Assembly: GCF_002959775.1 (NCBI RefSeq)
Contig: NZ_PPCX01000014.1
Location: 21,078 to 85,077, forward strand
Direction of reading: 5' to 3'
From: Veillonella rogosae JCM 15642
Lineage (GTDB): Bacteria; Bacillota; Negativicutes; Veillonellales; Veillonellaceae
DNA: 64,000 bases
Made by a program: the position numbers and the translations under genes. How positions within the stretch are numbered: the first letter of the stretch is position 1; each line of letters begins with the position of its first letter. The notes beneath the pieces are model-generated. The model was given only the letters and a program-made list of their open reading frames with translations. It was not told the DNA's origin and did no database searches. Positions 1-10,091 of the stretch are shown in pieces.

Positions 1-362
1 ACAATATAACCATCTACAACGGCATTTGTCGTATAGTAGCGATTATTGTTAGGATTATAAGTTAAGGTATTCATGTGACCTAACAGCTTTTTATGACTAT
101 ATTCATATTTTGCAACTACCTTAAAGGTTGTAGGACTAATTTCGTAAATGATTTGCTTTGTATTTTCAGAGTTAATACAAGCTAAAACAAAAACGTCTTT
201 TTTAGAGTTATAACAAAATCCTTGGCATTGATTTACGCCCGAATCTAACGGGATTTCTGCTAAACGAGATAAAGGCAATGGCATTTGAACAACACTTACA
301 TGTTGTGTTAGCTTTGGAATATCAAAGACATTAGCAATATAGTCAATTACACCTTGATCCAT
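1..362 (-). CDS. Unrecognised protein, 3' end cut off by window edge
   Basis: The reading frame is open from an ATG at 362 to the window edge, giving about 120 residues (starts MDQGVIDYIANVFDIPK). A GAGGTGA ribosome site lies just upstream. The visible part has no signal peptide or membrane segment. The stretch LGHMNTLTYNPNNNRYYTT resembles the repeat style of beta-propeller proteins (a GH-N-x-TYNP blade motif), including some phage-tail and YncE-like proteins, but this is only a resemblance. No function is assigned. The gene is separated from the tRNA behind it by a terminator. Confidence 0.6.
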   Translation of the reverse strand, partial: MDQGVIDYIANVFDIPKLTQHVSVVQMPLPLSRLAEIPLDSGVNQCQGFCYNSKKDVFVLACINSENTKQIIYEISPTTFKVVAKYEYSHKKLLGHMNTLTYNPNNNRYYTTNAVVDGYI

Positions 363-422
363 AATGTCACCTCAAAAAAGGAAAATGTATATTAAGTATA
401 TAAATTCAATAAATATAAAAAA

Positions 423-450
423 TAGGCGGTAAGACAAAAGTCTTACCGCC
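423..450 (-). terminator. Rho-independent terminator after tRNA-Leu
   Basis: Perfect 11-bp stem (GGCGGTAAGAC with GTCTTACCGCC) around an AAAA loop, followed on the minus strand by ATTTTTTATATTT. It ends the tRNA transcript before the cut-off gene. Confidence 0.85.
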
Positions 451-456
451 TAAAGT

Positions 457-540
457 TGGTGCCGGAGGTGGGACTTGAACCCACACGGTGTTACCCGCTT
501 GATTTTGAGTCAAGTGCGTCTGCCATTCCGCCACTCCGGC
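457..540 (-). tRNA. tRNA-Leu (anticodon CAA)
   Basis: Read on the minus strand, the gene begins GCCGGAGTGGCGGAATGG and ends CCTCCGGC followed by an encoded ACCA. The acceptor stem GCCGGAG/CTCCGGC is perfect. The anticodon stem CTTGA/TCAAG encloses loop CTCAAAA, so the anticodon is CAA (reads UUG). The T-arm has GGTTCAAGTCC. A long variable arm (GCGGGTAACACCGT) is as expected for class II tRNA-Leu. The CCA end is encoded in the DNA. Confidence 0.95.
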
Positions 541-557
541 GTCTCGGAACATTTGTT

Positions 558-586
558 ATTATACAGACATCCCTACACAATGTCAA
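558..586 (-). promoter_or_regulatory. Consensus sigma-70 promoter for tRNA-Leu
   Basis: On the minus strand TTGACA (586-581) and TATAAT (563-558) are separated by exactly 17 bp, a perfect match to consensus in both boxes. The start point would be about 551, ten bases before the mature tRNA. Confidence 0.85.
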
Positions 587-594
587 CCTGTTTT

Positions 595-1356
595 TTATAT
601 TTTCCCTAAAATATTTTTAACAGCTTCCATATCGGAATCACATTGCTGTTTCCACGTAAGTGCTACCCCTGTAATATATCCCTTACGAGCATATTCTACA
701 TCAGTAGGCACACTTTCAGCACCATAATCTAATTCACCTGCTAGCCAATAGTAATCCTGCCCTCTTGAGTTAATACGAGCATCGATAATATTACTATAAG
801 TCTGCAAGCCTTGGCTCACCATTTTAAAATGATCCCAATCACAAATGCCACGTAACGGAAAGTTCACATTAAGCAAACCACTAAACTGGCCCTTAACATA
901 AATTTTATCAATTAATTCATGAATAAAGGGATGCATTTCAGCGCCTCGTTCAGCAGAATAGCGCTCAACAGACAAAGCTAATCCTGGAATGCCGTAAAAA
1001 CAACTTTCCATAGCAGCTGATACAGTACCAGAATACAATACATCAGAGCCTAAGTTAAAACCATGATTAATACCAGAAATTACAAGGTCAGGCATATCAT
1101 CAGTCAATAAATAACTAAGGCCAAACTTCATACAATCAGACGGCGTTCCCGTTAGAGCATAAAGGCGAGGATTTTCATCCTCGCCATTGTACGCATCTAG
1201 TTTTAATGGAACCTCAGTCGTCAATGCATGGGATTTAGCACTTTGCTCATTCGCAGGTGCTACAACGGTAATTCGATAATATTGACTTAAGTACGATGCA
1301 AGATGGCGTAAACCATCTGCTAAAATACCATCATCATTACACATTAAAATATGCAT
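595..1356 (-). CDS. surE: 5'/3'-nucleotidase SurE
   Basis: SurE removes phosphate from nucleoside monophosphates in the cytoplasm, with a divalent metal. The N-terminus has the family signature with metal-binding D8-D9 in MHILMCNDDG, followed by the typical GTPSDC, GINHGFNLG and YSGTVSAAMES motifs. The 253-residue length is normal. A GTG lies two codons upstream, but the AGGAG ribosome site abuts it, so the ATG at 1356 with 5-bp spacing is the better start. It is the last gene of the run from guaB, 17 bp after the glycosyltransferase. Confidence 0.93.
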   Translation of the reverse strand: MHILMCNDDGILADGLRHLASYLSQYYRITVVAPANEQSAKSHALTTEVPLKLDAYNGEDENPRLYALTGTPSDCMKFGLSYLLTDDMPDLVISGINHGFNLGSDVLYSGTVSAAMESCFYGIPGLALSVERYSAERGAEMHPFIHELIDKIYVKGQFSGLLNVNFPLRGICDWDHFKMVSQGLQTYSNIIDARINSRGQDYYWLAGELDYGAESVPTDVEYARKGYITGVALTWKQQCDSDMEAVKNILGKI

Positions 1357-1373
1357 AGTCACTCCTACAGATT

Positions 1374-2636
1374 CTATTTTTTATTCTTATTCATATTTCC
1401 CATACGCGTTAATTTAACGTCATCTAAGCCAACGGCTCTCGTATGAACTGTGTGAGACCATACTTTGTTATGACGACGGAACCAACCTAAAATATTTACT
1501 GGAATCCAAGAATAAACAAATAATGGATATAGTAAATAGTAGAACCAAATCTTTGGTGGCACCTTAATTTTCAATAACACGATTAATGGGAATAAATATT
1601 GACCAACACCGATAATAGTCCAAACAGACATTGGCATGATTTGATACAAAATATTTGTATAAATTGGAGTATACGCATTGATGTAAGACAACACCAAGTA
1701 TACAGTAGTCAACAATAAGAAATAGGGTTGACTCACTTGGAAAATACCATCCAAAATCATAATATTCCCGGTTTTGATGCCTGTAGCAAATAATTTAGGA
1801 ATATATCGACCAGCACAGTCAAATTGACCTTGAGCCCAACGTAAACGCTGTTTACAGGAGGCCATCATGGTCGTTACCTTCTCATCGTATACGATGGCAT
1901 CGTGGCCCCAACATGTACGGATACCATGAGTTAATAACTTCATGGAGAATTCCATATCCTCAGTCAAGCTATTACAATCCCAACCGTACTCGCGAATGAT
2001 AGATGTACGGATACACATACCTGTACCACCCAAAGCGGTAGACAAACCAATGCGATATTTTGCTAAATGCCACATATGGTTTACCATCCAAAACGCGATG
2101 GAGAACGTACCTGCTACCCAAGAATCCGTTGGGTTTTTAGAGTTCAAGTAACCTTGAATTACAGACTCACCTTTTTCAAGGTGATCATTCATTTCTAACA
2201 TAAATTGTGGATGTACTAAATTATCGGCATCAAAGATAAGGAAGGCATCGTATTTCCTTTCCATTTTCTCTACTCGATCGAACATCCACCCCATGGCATA
2301 ACCTTTACCTACTTCTTGTTTATTTTCGCGCACATGCACATTAGCACCAGCAGCACTAGCAACTTCAGCTGTCTTATCTGTACAGTTATCTGCTACTACA
2401 AAGATATCGTATAGCTCATCAGGATAATCTAAGCCACGTAAGTTTTTTACTAACTCACCAACTACTGCTTCCTCATTATGAGCACATACAACGATGGCAA
2501 AGGAATTTTTAGGGGTATAGTTTTTATGTACTCGCGACCGCCACATACCAACAACGGCGAGTATAAAATAATAAACCGTATAGATTACGATTATTACCTG
2601 CATAGGGATCAGTAGTAGATCCAGTAGGTAATTCAT
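1374..2636 (-). CDS. Membrane glycosyltransferase, family 2
   Basis: Processive-type GT-A glycosyltransferase of 420 residues, probably transferring a sugar from a nucleotide sugar to a lipid or polysaccharide acceptor at the inner membrane. An N-terminal membrane segment (about 8-31) is followed by the catalytic domain with ADNCTDKT (82-89), DAD (136-138), TED (225-227) and QRLRW (263-267). Hydrophobic segments follow from about 290 to 390. These D,D,D,QxxRW motifs are those of GT2 cellulose/hyaluronan-synthase-like enzymes. GGAGG sits 8 bp before the ATG at 2636, so an in-frame upstream GTG is unlikely. The sugar and acceptor cannot be told from sequence. Neighbours make phospholipid (pssA, psd). 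Confidence 0.85.
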   Translation of the reverse strand: MNYLLDLLLIPMQVIIVIYTVYYFILAVVGMWRSRVHKNYTPKNSFAIVVCAHNEEAVVGELVKNLRGLDYPDELYDIFVVADNCTDKTAEVASAAGANVHVRENKQEVGKGYAMGWMFDRVEKMERKYDAFLIFDADNLVHPQFMLEMNDHLEKGESVIQGYLNSKNPTDSWVAGTFSIAFWMVNHMWHLAKYRIGLSTALGGTGMCIRTSIIREYGWDCNSLTEDMEFSMKLLTHGIRTCWGHDAIVYDEKVTTMMASCKQRLRWAQGQFDCAGRYIPKLFATGIKTGNIMILDGIFQVSQPYFLLLTTVYLVLSYINAYTPIYTNILYQIMPMSVWTIIGVGQYLFPLIVLLKIKVPPKIWFYYLLYPLFVYSWIPVNILGWFRRHNKVWSHTVHTRAVGLDDVKLTRMGNMNKNKK

Positions 2637-2655
2637 ACTATTTTCCTCCACACAC

Positions 2656-3327
2656 CTATTTACGTACTATATTTAAAGCCCCATTGATGAGCCCAAACAT
2701 TACATAGCCTGCAAAAATCATAACAGCCCAAGTATGCCAATCATACACGAGACATGCTATCACAAAAATTGCTGTAAGCACATAAGAAAGCTTATTAATG
2801 TAAATTTCGCTCTTACCTTTAAAGTCAGGATATTTTACTTCACTAACCATGAGGATGCCTACACCAATCATACAAACTACCAATACAAATTGAGGCACCG
2901 ATACGCCACACAATACGTACGTTGCCGCCAAACAGCCTGCAGCTGGAATTGGTAATCCTTCAAAGTAACCATGTACTTCATCGGTTTTAATGTTAAAACG
3001 AGCAAGGCGGAATGCACCCAATACAGCAAATACTAATAATGGTACATAGGCAATCCATCCCAAACCATAAAGCTCTTTCATATATAACATATAAGCTGGT
3101 GCTACACCAAAGCCTACAACATCTGACAAAGAGTCTAGTTCACGACCCATAGGTCCTGCCACACCTAACGCTCTCGCTACACGACCATCTAAACCATCAG
3201 CAACTAAGGATAATAGTACGCAGATAGCAGCATAGAAGGTATTTCCTGTAGCAGAGAATGTGATACCTAGCACACCAAAAGCTAAATTAGCACTAGTAAA
3301 TAAATTTGGAATTATAGATTTATTCAT
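2656..3327 (-). CDS. pssA: CDP-diacylglycerol-serine O-phosphatidyltransferase
   Basis: Makes phosphatidylserine from CDP-diacylglycerol and serine in the inner membrane, the step before decarboxylation to phosphatidylethanolamine. The CDP-alcohol phosphatidyltransferase signature DG-x2-AR-x8-G-x3-D-x3-D is complete at 47-69 (from DGRVARAL to DSLSD). Several membrane segments follow. The 223-residue length fits the small integral-membrane PssA type. GGGAGG precedes the ATG at 3327, and the gene overlaps the end of psd by 8 bp, so the two consecutive enzymes are probably translationally coupled. Confidence 0.92.
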   Translation of the reverse strand: MNKSIIPNLFTSANLAFGVLGITFSATGNTFYAAICVLLSLVADGLDGRVARALGVAGPMGRELDSLSDVVGFGVAPAYMLYMKELYGLGWIAYVPLLVFAVLGAFRLARFNIKTDEVHGYFEGLPIPAAGCLAATYVLCGVSVPQFVLVVCMIGVGILMVSEVKYPDFKGKSEIYINKLSYVLTAIFVIACLVYDWHTWAVMIFAGYVMFGLINGALNIVRK

Positions 3328-3961
3328 GACGTAACCTCCCGATAACAGTGTCACCACCTGTAATATGTTGACCTTTTTCCACGAATAACTCTACATTCTT
3401 ATCCATATAGAGCTCAGTACAGGAACCGAACTTAATCATTCCGTACAATTGACCGCGTTCAAGCTCGCTATCTAGATCTGTCCAAGATACGATACGTCTT
3501 GCTAAAAGGCCTGCGATTTGTGTTACCAAAACGGAGGTACGATCATTCTCAATACAAATAGTATGACGTTCATTTTCAAAGCCTACATCATCTTTGAAGG
3601 CCGGCAAAAAACTGCCCATCGTATAATGACGGTACGTAATTTTACCATCTATAGGCGCACGATTAGCATGTACGTCAAAAACAGATAAGAAGATAGTCAC
3701 CTTTTTACATTCTTTATGTAAGTAAATATCTTCATATACATCAGAGATATCCATGATTTTCCCATCTGCAGGGGACAAAATCAATTCTGGATCTTGAGGG
3801 ATTACACGTTTAGGATTTCTAAAGAAATTGACGAAAAATAATGCCAAAATAAATGAAATAATCGCAATTACATAATGTCCTAAAAATCCTAATACCACTG
3901 TAATAACGAGCATAGCCCCTATCAGTGGAAACCCTTCCTTAATAATTGGTCCTGTAGGCAC
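3320..3961 (-). CDS. psd: Phosphatidylserine decarboxylase, short form
   Basis: Pyruvoyl enzyme converting phosphatidylserine to phosphatidylethanolamine. The 213-residue length is that of the short Psd class. Residues 12-45 are hydrophobic, anchoring it in the membrane. FSPADG-like SPADGKI (63-69), SVFDVHANRAP with H98, and FGS at 178-180 are the conserved blocks. Chain cleavage is expected before S180, which would become the pyruvoyl group. The start is a GTG at 3961 with GGGAG 9 bp upstream. It lies 13 bp after the tagA-like gene and overlaps pssA. Confidence 0.92.
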   Translation of the reverse strand: MPTGPIIKEGFPLIGAMLVITVVLGFLGHYVIAIISFILALFFVNFFRNPKRVIPQDPELILSPADGKIMDISDVYEDIYLHKECKKVTIFLSVFDVHANRAPIDGKITYRHYTMGSFLPAFKDDVGFENERHTICIENDRTSVLVTQIAGLLARRIVSWTDLDSELERGQLYGMIKFGSCTELYMDKNVELFVEKGQHITGGDTVIGRLRHE

Positions 3962-3974
3962 GATTCAACACTCC

Positions 3975-4697
3975 CTATTTATTTCTAATAACGGTCCACA
4001 TAAACTTTGGAATAGCCAACATGCGGCCAATCCGTTGAGGTTCTAAATATAATCGATACAACCATTCAAGTCGATTTCGTTGCATCCATTCTGGAGCCCG
4101 AGGAATATTACCTGCCAAGACATCAAAGGAACCACCAATACCGATAGCCACTACGCCATCAAGGTGACTCAATTTTTCTGCAATCCATTGCTCTTGCTTT
4201 GGCACACCTAAGGCAACAAATACTAATTTCGCCTTAGATTCACCAATAGTATCAATGATTTCTTGTTCCTCTGCGCTATCGAAGAATCCATCATGAATTC
4301 CTGCTATATTTAACTCACCCACTTGAGCCGCCAAATTATCAACTGCACGCTGAGCAACACCAGGTGCCGCCCCTAAGCAGTATACAGGAATATGATGGGT
4401 AGCCGCAACTTTGAACAACTCCTTAGTTACGTCTACACCTGTTACACGTTCAGGTACATGTTCACCTTGACGTTCTGCTGCCCACAAAATGCCAGCCCCG
4501 TCAGGCACGACGAGACTAGCATCATTCAATATGGTGTGCAATGTAGGGTTTTCATTAGCCAACATAACCATTTCTGCATTAGCCGTGGCTACTAAGTGTA
4601 GCCCCGGCTGTTCAGTCAATTGTAAAATTCGTTGGACTGCCTCATCCATTGTTACACAATCGATAGGCACAGATAAAACAGAAATACGTTTATTCAA
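3975..4697 (-). CDS. tagA: WecG/TagA/CpsF family glycosyltransferase
   Basis: This family (GT26) transfers N-acetylmannosamine or a related sugar to undecaprenyl-diphosphate-GlcNAc during cell-surface polymer synthesis, at the inner face of the membrane. Visible signatures are VVPDGAGI with D66, LVFVALGVPKQEQWI, GIGGSFDVLAGNIPRAP and the C-terminal NRLEWLYRL. Length 240 is normal. The start codon is TTG at 4697, supported by GGAG at proper distance; no ATG is available nearby. In a diderm the product is unlikely to be a teichoic acid linker, so the exact polymer is unknown. Confidence 0.85.
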   Translation of the reverse strand: MNKRISVLSVPIDCVTMDEAVQRILQLTEQPGLHLVATANAEMVMLANENPTLHTILNDASLVVPDGAGILWAAERQGEHVPERVTGVDVTKELFKVAATHHIPVYCLGAAPGVAQRAVDNLAAQVGELNIAGIHDGFFDSAEEQEIIDTIGESKAKLVFVALGVPKQEQWIAEKLSHLDGVVAIGIGGSFDVLAGNIPRAPEWMQRNRLEWLYRLYLEPQRIGRMLAIPKFMWTVIRNK

Positions 4698-4712
4698 TGT
4701 AATACTCCATTA

Positions 4713-6170
<1,458 letters not shown>

Positions 6171-6201
6171 TTATTTCCTTTCCGTATAATAAAACAAAAC
6201 T

Positions 6202-6240
6202 ACGACCCGCCTAGTCCATAGGGACTAGGCGGTCAGTCGT
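6202..6240 (-). terminator. Terminator-like hairpin between tautomerase gene and guaB
   Basis: Stem CGCCTAGTCC/GGACTAGGCG, extended by ACGAC/GTCGT, with an ATAG loop, followed on the minus strand by AGTTTTGTTTTATT. It can end the tautomerase transcript. It lies only 35 bp before the guaB start, leaving little room for a promoter, so an attenuator or partial terminator is possible. Confidence 0.75.
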
Positions 6241-6243
6241 AGC

Positions 6244-6429
6244 TTAGCGTTCAGACCGCAAAATGCCGCCTTCCATATAATCATCTTTTTTCATATCTAC
6301 GAAGATAACTTTTACTGCATCAGCAGGAACATTTACGATATCAACCGCAGCTTTAGTGATAGCTTCACCTAATTGTTTCTTTTGTTCTTTTGTGCGCCCT
6401 TCAACGAGCTCTACATGGATAATTGGCAT
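6244..6429 (-). CDS. 4-oxalocrotonate tautomerase family protein
   Basis: Tiny enzyme of 61 residues, acting as an oligomer that uses the N-terminal proline as general base for keto-enol tautomerisation. After methionine removal the chain begins PIIHVELVEGR, giving Pro1 and Arg11 as in the family. Residue 39 is Lys where 4-OT itself has Arg, so the natural substrate may differ. GGAGG precedes the ATG at 6429, and an in-frame extension upstream has no support. No aromatic-degradation genes are nearby. Confidence 0.85.
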   Translation of the reverse strand: MPIIHVELVEGRTKEQKKQLGEAITKAAVDIVNVPADAVKVIFVDMKKDDYMEGGILRSER

Positions 6430-6561
6430 ATTAACCTCCATAGATGAAAAAATGAAATAAATTGTTTGTTCTATTATACGGTATGAGGAACATATACACA
6501 AGGGAAAAAGCCAGATAAAATCTAATATTATCGATACTTATGTACTTATTATTCCTACCTC

Positions 6562-8604
6562 TTAATTATACAATATTCTTAGGAATTTTTCACCAAATCT
6601 TTTTTCTAATTCTTCTTTCATGACAGATTCTAATGTTTCCATACCAAATTGACATGCAAAGTCTAGCACATCCTTGCGCGCCTCCACTAGAATTTCGATA
6701 TCTTTAATGATATTAGCAACCCGTAAATCAGGTAAGCCCGATTGAGCTAATCCAAATAATTGACCTGATCCACGTAACAATAGATCTTGCTCCGCTAGTT
6801 CAAAACCATCTTGCGTTTCTTCCATCAGCTTCAAACGTTCTTGACTTACGTCATTTTTTGAATCACTTACGAGGATACAGTAGGACTGATGAGAACCACG
6901 ACCTACACGGCCACGCAACTGATGCAATTGAGACAAGCCAAATCGCTCAGCCCCTTCAATACACATGATGGTCGCATTAGGTACATTGACACCAACCTCG
7001 ATAACCGTAGTGGAAACCAGTAATGAAATGTCTCCATTGTGAAATGCATTCATCACTTCATCCTTTTCACTAGGTTTCATTCGACCATGAACGAGTCCCA
7101 CTTCATAGGCCTTGTAAAAGTACTCTTTTAGTTCTAAATACAATTCTTCTGCAGCTTGCAAGTCTAATTTTTCCGACTCTTCAACGAGTGGACACACTAC
7201 GTAGACTTGGCGCCCTTCCGCCATCTCCTTACCAAAGAATGCCCGTAGTCGATCTTTATAAGAGCTATCTACAGCATAGGTTTTTACAGGCTTACGACCT
7301 GGTGGCATCTCTTTAATCAAGGATACTGCCAAATCACCATACACAGATAATGTCATGGTTCGAGGAATCGGTGTAGCCGTCATGATAAGTACGTGAGGAT
7401 ATGTACCCTTCTGTTGCAACCGAGCCCGTTGTTCTACACCAAAGCGATGTTGTTCATCAATGATAACAAGTCCTAAGTTGTGAAAGTTAACACCTTCTTG
7501 AATAAGAGCATGGGTGCCAATAATCATATGAATCGATCCATCAGCTAACCCTTCATAGATACGTTCTTTTTCTTTTTTTGTAGTAGAGCCCGTTAACAGC
7601 TCTATGGTAATCCCCAAATTACCACACACTTCTGTTATACCTTCGTAATGTTGTGCCGCCAAAATCTCCGTTGGAGCCATTAACGCCCCTTGGTACCCAT
7701 TTTCAATGGCTTTCAACAAACTCAACGTAGCTACAACAGTTTTACCAGAGCCTACATCACCTTGTAATAACCGTTGCATAGGACGTTCATCTTCCATATC
7801 GATACGAATATCCTCTAATGCACGCTGTTGATCACCGGTCAACGAAAATGGTAGATTTTCAATGCATTTAGCCATTAACTCTCCATTAGGTCCCATCTTC
7901 GGACCTCTATGGCACTGCTCTTTATTACGCAACAACGCTAAGCCCGCTTGCATGACAAATAACTCTTCATAAGCGAGTTGATGACGAGCCTCTTCGTAAC
8001 GCTCAGAGGAATCGGGGAAATGCATCATCTTAAATGCATCATACCGACTCATATAATGGTGAGCCTCCCGAACCTCAACAGGTAAAATCTCTGGTAACTC
8101 ATGATTAGCGGCAAACCAATTTCGTACCGATGAACGCACTACAAATTGAGATACCCCATCAGCCAACGCATAAATAGGGACGATACCTCGATCTGGCTCC
8201 ATTCCATCTCCCAGGTTTTCTATTTGTGGCGTATTCATCTGCATAGAGCCATATTGAAATTCCGCTTTTCCATATGCATATAAACGCTGCCCTTTTTTAT
8301 AAAAGTTCTTCTTATAACCTTGGTTAAATAGCACAATCTTTAAAGGACCTGTACCATCTGCAATGACTACTTCTAAAATAGACAATCGAGGGCGAGGACG
8401 TTTCTCTTGAACTGCTATAACAGTACCTACTACTCCACCAGTCATGCCAGATTTTAAATCACCAATTCTATAAATCGTACGGCGGTCTTCATAGGTTCTT
8501 GGGAAATACGTTAACAAGGATGTTATATTGGTAATTCCCAACTTATGTAATTGTTTCTCTCGACCAGGACCAATCCCCTTTATAGTCGTCAACCGTTCAT
8601 CCAT
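6562..8604 (-). CDS. recG: ATP-dependent DNA helicase RecG
   Basis: Branch-migration helicase that regresses stalled replication forks and processes Holliday junctions. The 680 residues show an N-terminal wedge/OB domain (about 50-150), Walker A QGDVGSGKT (281-289), the DEQH box (about 385), and C-terminal helicase motifs including TTVIEVGVNVPNAT and QLRGRVGRG. Length and motif order match RecG. It stands alone, between the tautomerase gene and the divergent rpmB. Confidence 0.96.
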   Translation of the reverse strand: MDERLTTIKGIGPGREKQLHKLGITNITSLLTYFPRTYEDRRTIYRIGDLKSGMTGGVVGTVIAVQEKRPRPRLSILEVVIADGTGPLKIVLFNQGYKKNFYKKGQRLYAYGKAEFQYGSMQMNTPQIENLGDGMEPDRGIVPIYALADGVSQFVVRSSVRNWFAANHELPEILPVEVREAHHYMSRYDAFKMMHFPDSSERYEEARHQLAYEELFVMQAGLALLRNKEQCHRGPKMGPNGELMAKCIENLPFSLTGDQQRALEDIRIDMEDERPMQRLLQGDVGSGKTVVATLSLLKAIENGYQGALMAPTEILAAQHYEGITEVCGNLGITIELLTGSTTKKEKERIYEGLADGSIHMIIGTHALIQEGVNFHNLGLVIIDEQHRFGVEQRARLQQKGTYPHVLIMTATPIPRTMTLSVYGDLAVSLIKEMPPGRKPVKTYAVDSSYKDRLRAFFGKEMAEGRQVYVVCPLVEESEKLDLQAAEELYLELKEYFYKAYEVGLVHGRMKPSEKDEVMNAFHNGDISLLVSTTVIEVGVNVPNATIMCIEGAERFGLSQLHQLRGRVGRGSHQSYCILVSDSKNDVSQERLKLMEETQDGFELAEQDLLLRGSGQLFGLAQSGLPDLRVANIIKDIEILVEARKDVLDFACQFGMETLESVMKEELEKRFGEKFLRILYN

Positions 8605-8758
8605 AGAAACTCCTTTAAATATACGATAAACACATGAGATATATCCAATTTCTGTATATCCTTGTGTAAAAGCCCACTCATATCATAGAATATGATATAT
8701 AGTATACCTTATATTGTAGTATATTTCATAAAAAGAGCAATATGTACGATAAAAATAC

Positions 8759-8787
8759 TTGCTTTAACCTACTCTTTATGATAATAT
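8759..8787 (+). promoter_or_regulatory. Promoter of rpmB
   Basis: TTGCTT (8759-8764) and TAATAT (8782-8787) with a 17-bp spacer, about 40 bp before the rpmB start codon and in the recG-rpmB divergent gap. Confidence 0.6.
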
Positions 8788-8827
8788 ACTTTTGTTATGT
8801 TATAGATTAAGCTTGGAGGTGGAAACT

Positions 8828-9016
8828 ATGGCAAACCTTTGCGAAGTATGTGGCAAATCCACATCTAGCGGTATGAACGTGAGTCATTCTCACATTCGCA
8901 CAAGAAAAACTTGGAAACCGAACATTCAAAGAGTACGGGCGGTTGTAGACGGTGCTACTAAAAAAGTAAACGTATGCACTCGCTGCCTTCGTTCTAATAA
9001 AGTTACACGCGCGTAA
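8828..9016 (+). CDS. rpmB: Ribosomal protein L28
   Basis: Component of the large ribosomal subunit, 62 residues. It starts MANLCEVCGKSTSSG and ends with CTRCLRSNK. The paired CxxC motifs (C5/C8 and C50/C53) mark the zinc-binding (C+) form. GGAGG lies 8 bp before the ATG at 8828, which excludes an in-frame upstream start. It is transcribed alone, against its neighbours, and closed by a strong terminator. Confidence 0.97.
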   Translation: MANLCEVCGKSTSSGMNVSHSHIRTRKTWKPNIQRVRAVVDGATKKVNVCTRCLRSNKVTRA

Positions 9017-9060
9017 AATAAAAAGTACATGTACTCTTTGGGGTTCTAGAGCCCCAAAAA

Positions 9061-9091
9061 AAGCAGTTAGTTCAAATTGAACTAACTGCTT
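9061..9091. terminator. Bidirectional terminator between rpmB and dgt
   Basis: Perfect 14-bp stem AAGCAGTTAGTTCA/TGAACTAACTGCTT with an AAT loop. T-runs follow on both strands, so it serves rpmB (plus) and dgt (minus). A second small stem, TGGGGTTC/GAGCCCCA, lies just before it at 9039-9056. Confidence 0.9.
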
Positions 9092-9101
9092 TTTTTGTTA
9101 T

Positions 9102-10091
9102 TTATAAGGTAATATTTGGAATATAGTATTGTTTAAAGAGCTTAATAGCATATTGATCTGTTAAGCCGGCCACATAGTCTACTACATCGAGTGTAGAATA
9201 AAATTCCTTACCACTTTCACACCCTTCCATATCATCTGGGTGCTCCATAAAATAAGTAAATAAATTTTTTACTACATGGGATGCCTTTTTACGATCAGGA
9301 ATTAACGCTGGTGCCAAGTAAACGTTTTTAAACATAAATTGGCGGAATAGATTCATAGTCATTTCCACATCACTGGACATAGATATGGCTGGCTTGTCTA
9401 AAGATTCTCGTACCATATCCTCTACCATGGCTGTAATCATGCTAGATGGAGTCATCCCGAAATGCTCGCGCACTTCAAAAGGTAACTCCTCAGCGGTCAA
9501 CATACCTGCCCGTTGTGCATCGTCAAAATCGTGGCACAAATAAGCAATACGGTCTACAATACGAATGATTTGACCTTCCAAAGTGACAGGGATATGTGCC
9601 CCTGTATGACCTACGATGCCATCACGTACAGCAGTCGTTAAATTAAGACCTTGGTGGTCGCCATGCTTTTCTAAGACTTCAACCATACGCAAGCTTTGCT
9701 CATTATGATTAAAGTGCCCCACCATGTCGCGCAATGCATATTCACCGACGTGACCAAATGGCGTATGTCCCACATCGTGACCCATGGCAATAGCCTCTAC
9801 AAGATCTTCGTTTAAACGCAATGCACGTGCCACAGTGCGCCCAATTTGACCTACCTCAAGGGTATGAGTCATACGCGTCCGATAATGGTCGCCTGGTGCA
9901 ATATAAACCTGTGTCTTATGCTTTAACCGTCTAAAACATTTACTGTGAATAATGCGGTCCCGATCTCGTTGGAACGCTGTTCTAAGTGGATCGGGAGCTT
10001 CCTCTACATCACGGATGGCATCGCGACTTTTAGCTGCATAGGGGGACAGGAGTAAAGCCTCCCGTTCCTCTATTTGTTCTCGTATATTCAT
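9102..10091 (-). CDS. dgt: Deoxyguanosinetriphosphate triphosphohydrolase-like protein
   Basis: HD-domain dNTP triphosphohydrolase, which cleaves dNTPs to deoxynucleoside and triphosphate and so tunes the nucleotide pool. The metal site is visible: R-x2-HT at 73-77 (H76), GHDVGHTPFGH at 104-114 (H105, D106), and a later D in RIAYLCHDFDDA. Length 329 fits the shorter Dgt-like class. It overlaps the end of ppsR by 4 bp (ATGA), so it is coupled to it. Confidence 0.92.
   Translation of the reverse strand: MNIREQIEEREALLLSPYAAKSRDAIRDVEEAPDPLRTAFQRDRDRIIHSKCFRRLKHKTQVYIAPGDHYRTRMTHTLEVGQIGRTVARALRLNEDLVEAIAMGHDVGHTPFGHVGEYALRDMVGHFNHNEQSLRMVEVLEKHGDHQGLNLTTAVRDGIVGHTGAHIPVTLEGQIIRIVDRIAYLCHDFDDAQRAGMLTAEELPFEVREHFGMTPSSMITAMVEDMVRESLDKPAISMSSDVEMTMNLFRQFMFKNVYLAPALIPDRKKASHVVKNLFTYFMEHPDDMEGCESGKEFYSTLDVVDYVAGLTDQYAIKLFKQYYIPNITL

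Noticed and set aside
9039..9056. Separate rpmB terminator formed by TGGGGTTC/GAGCCCCA
   Set aside because: It is followed by A, not T, on the plus strand; the next hairpin (9061-9091) with T-runs on both strands is the real terminator.
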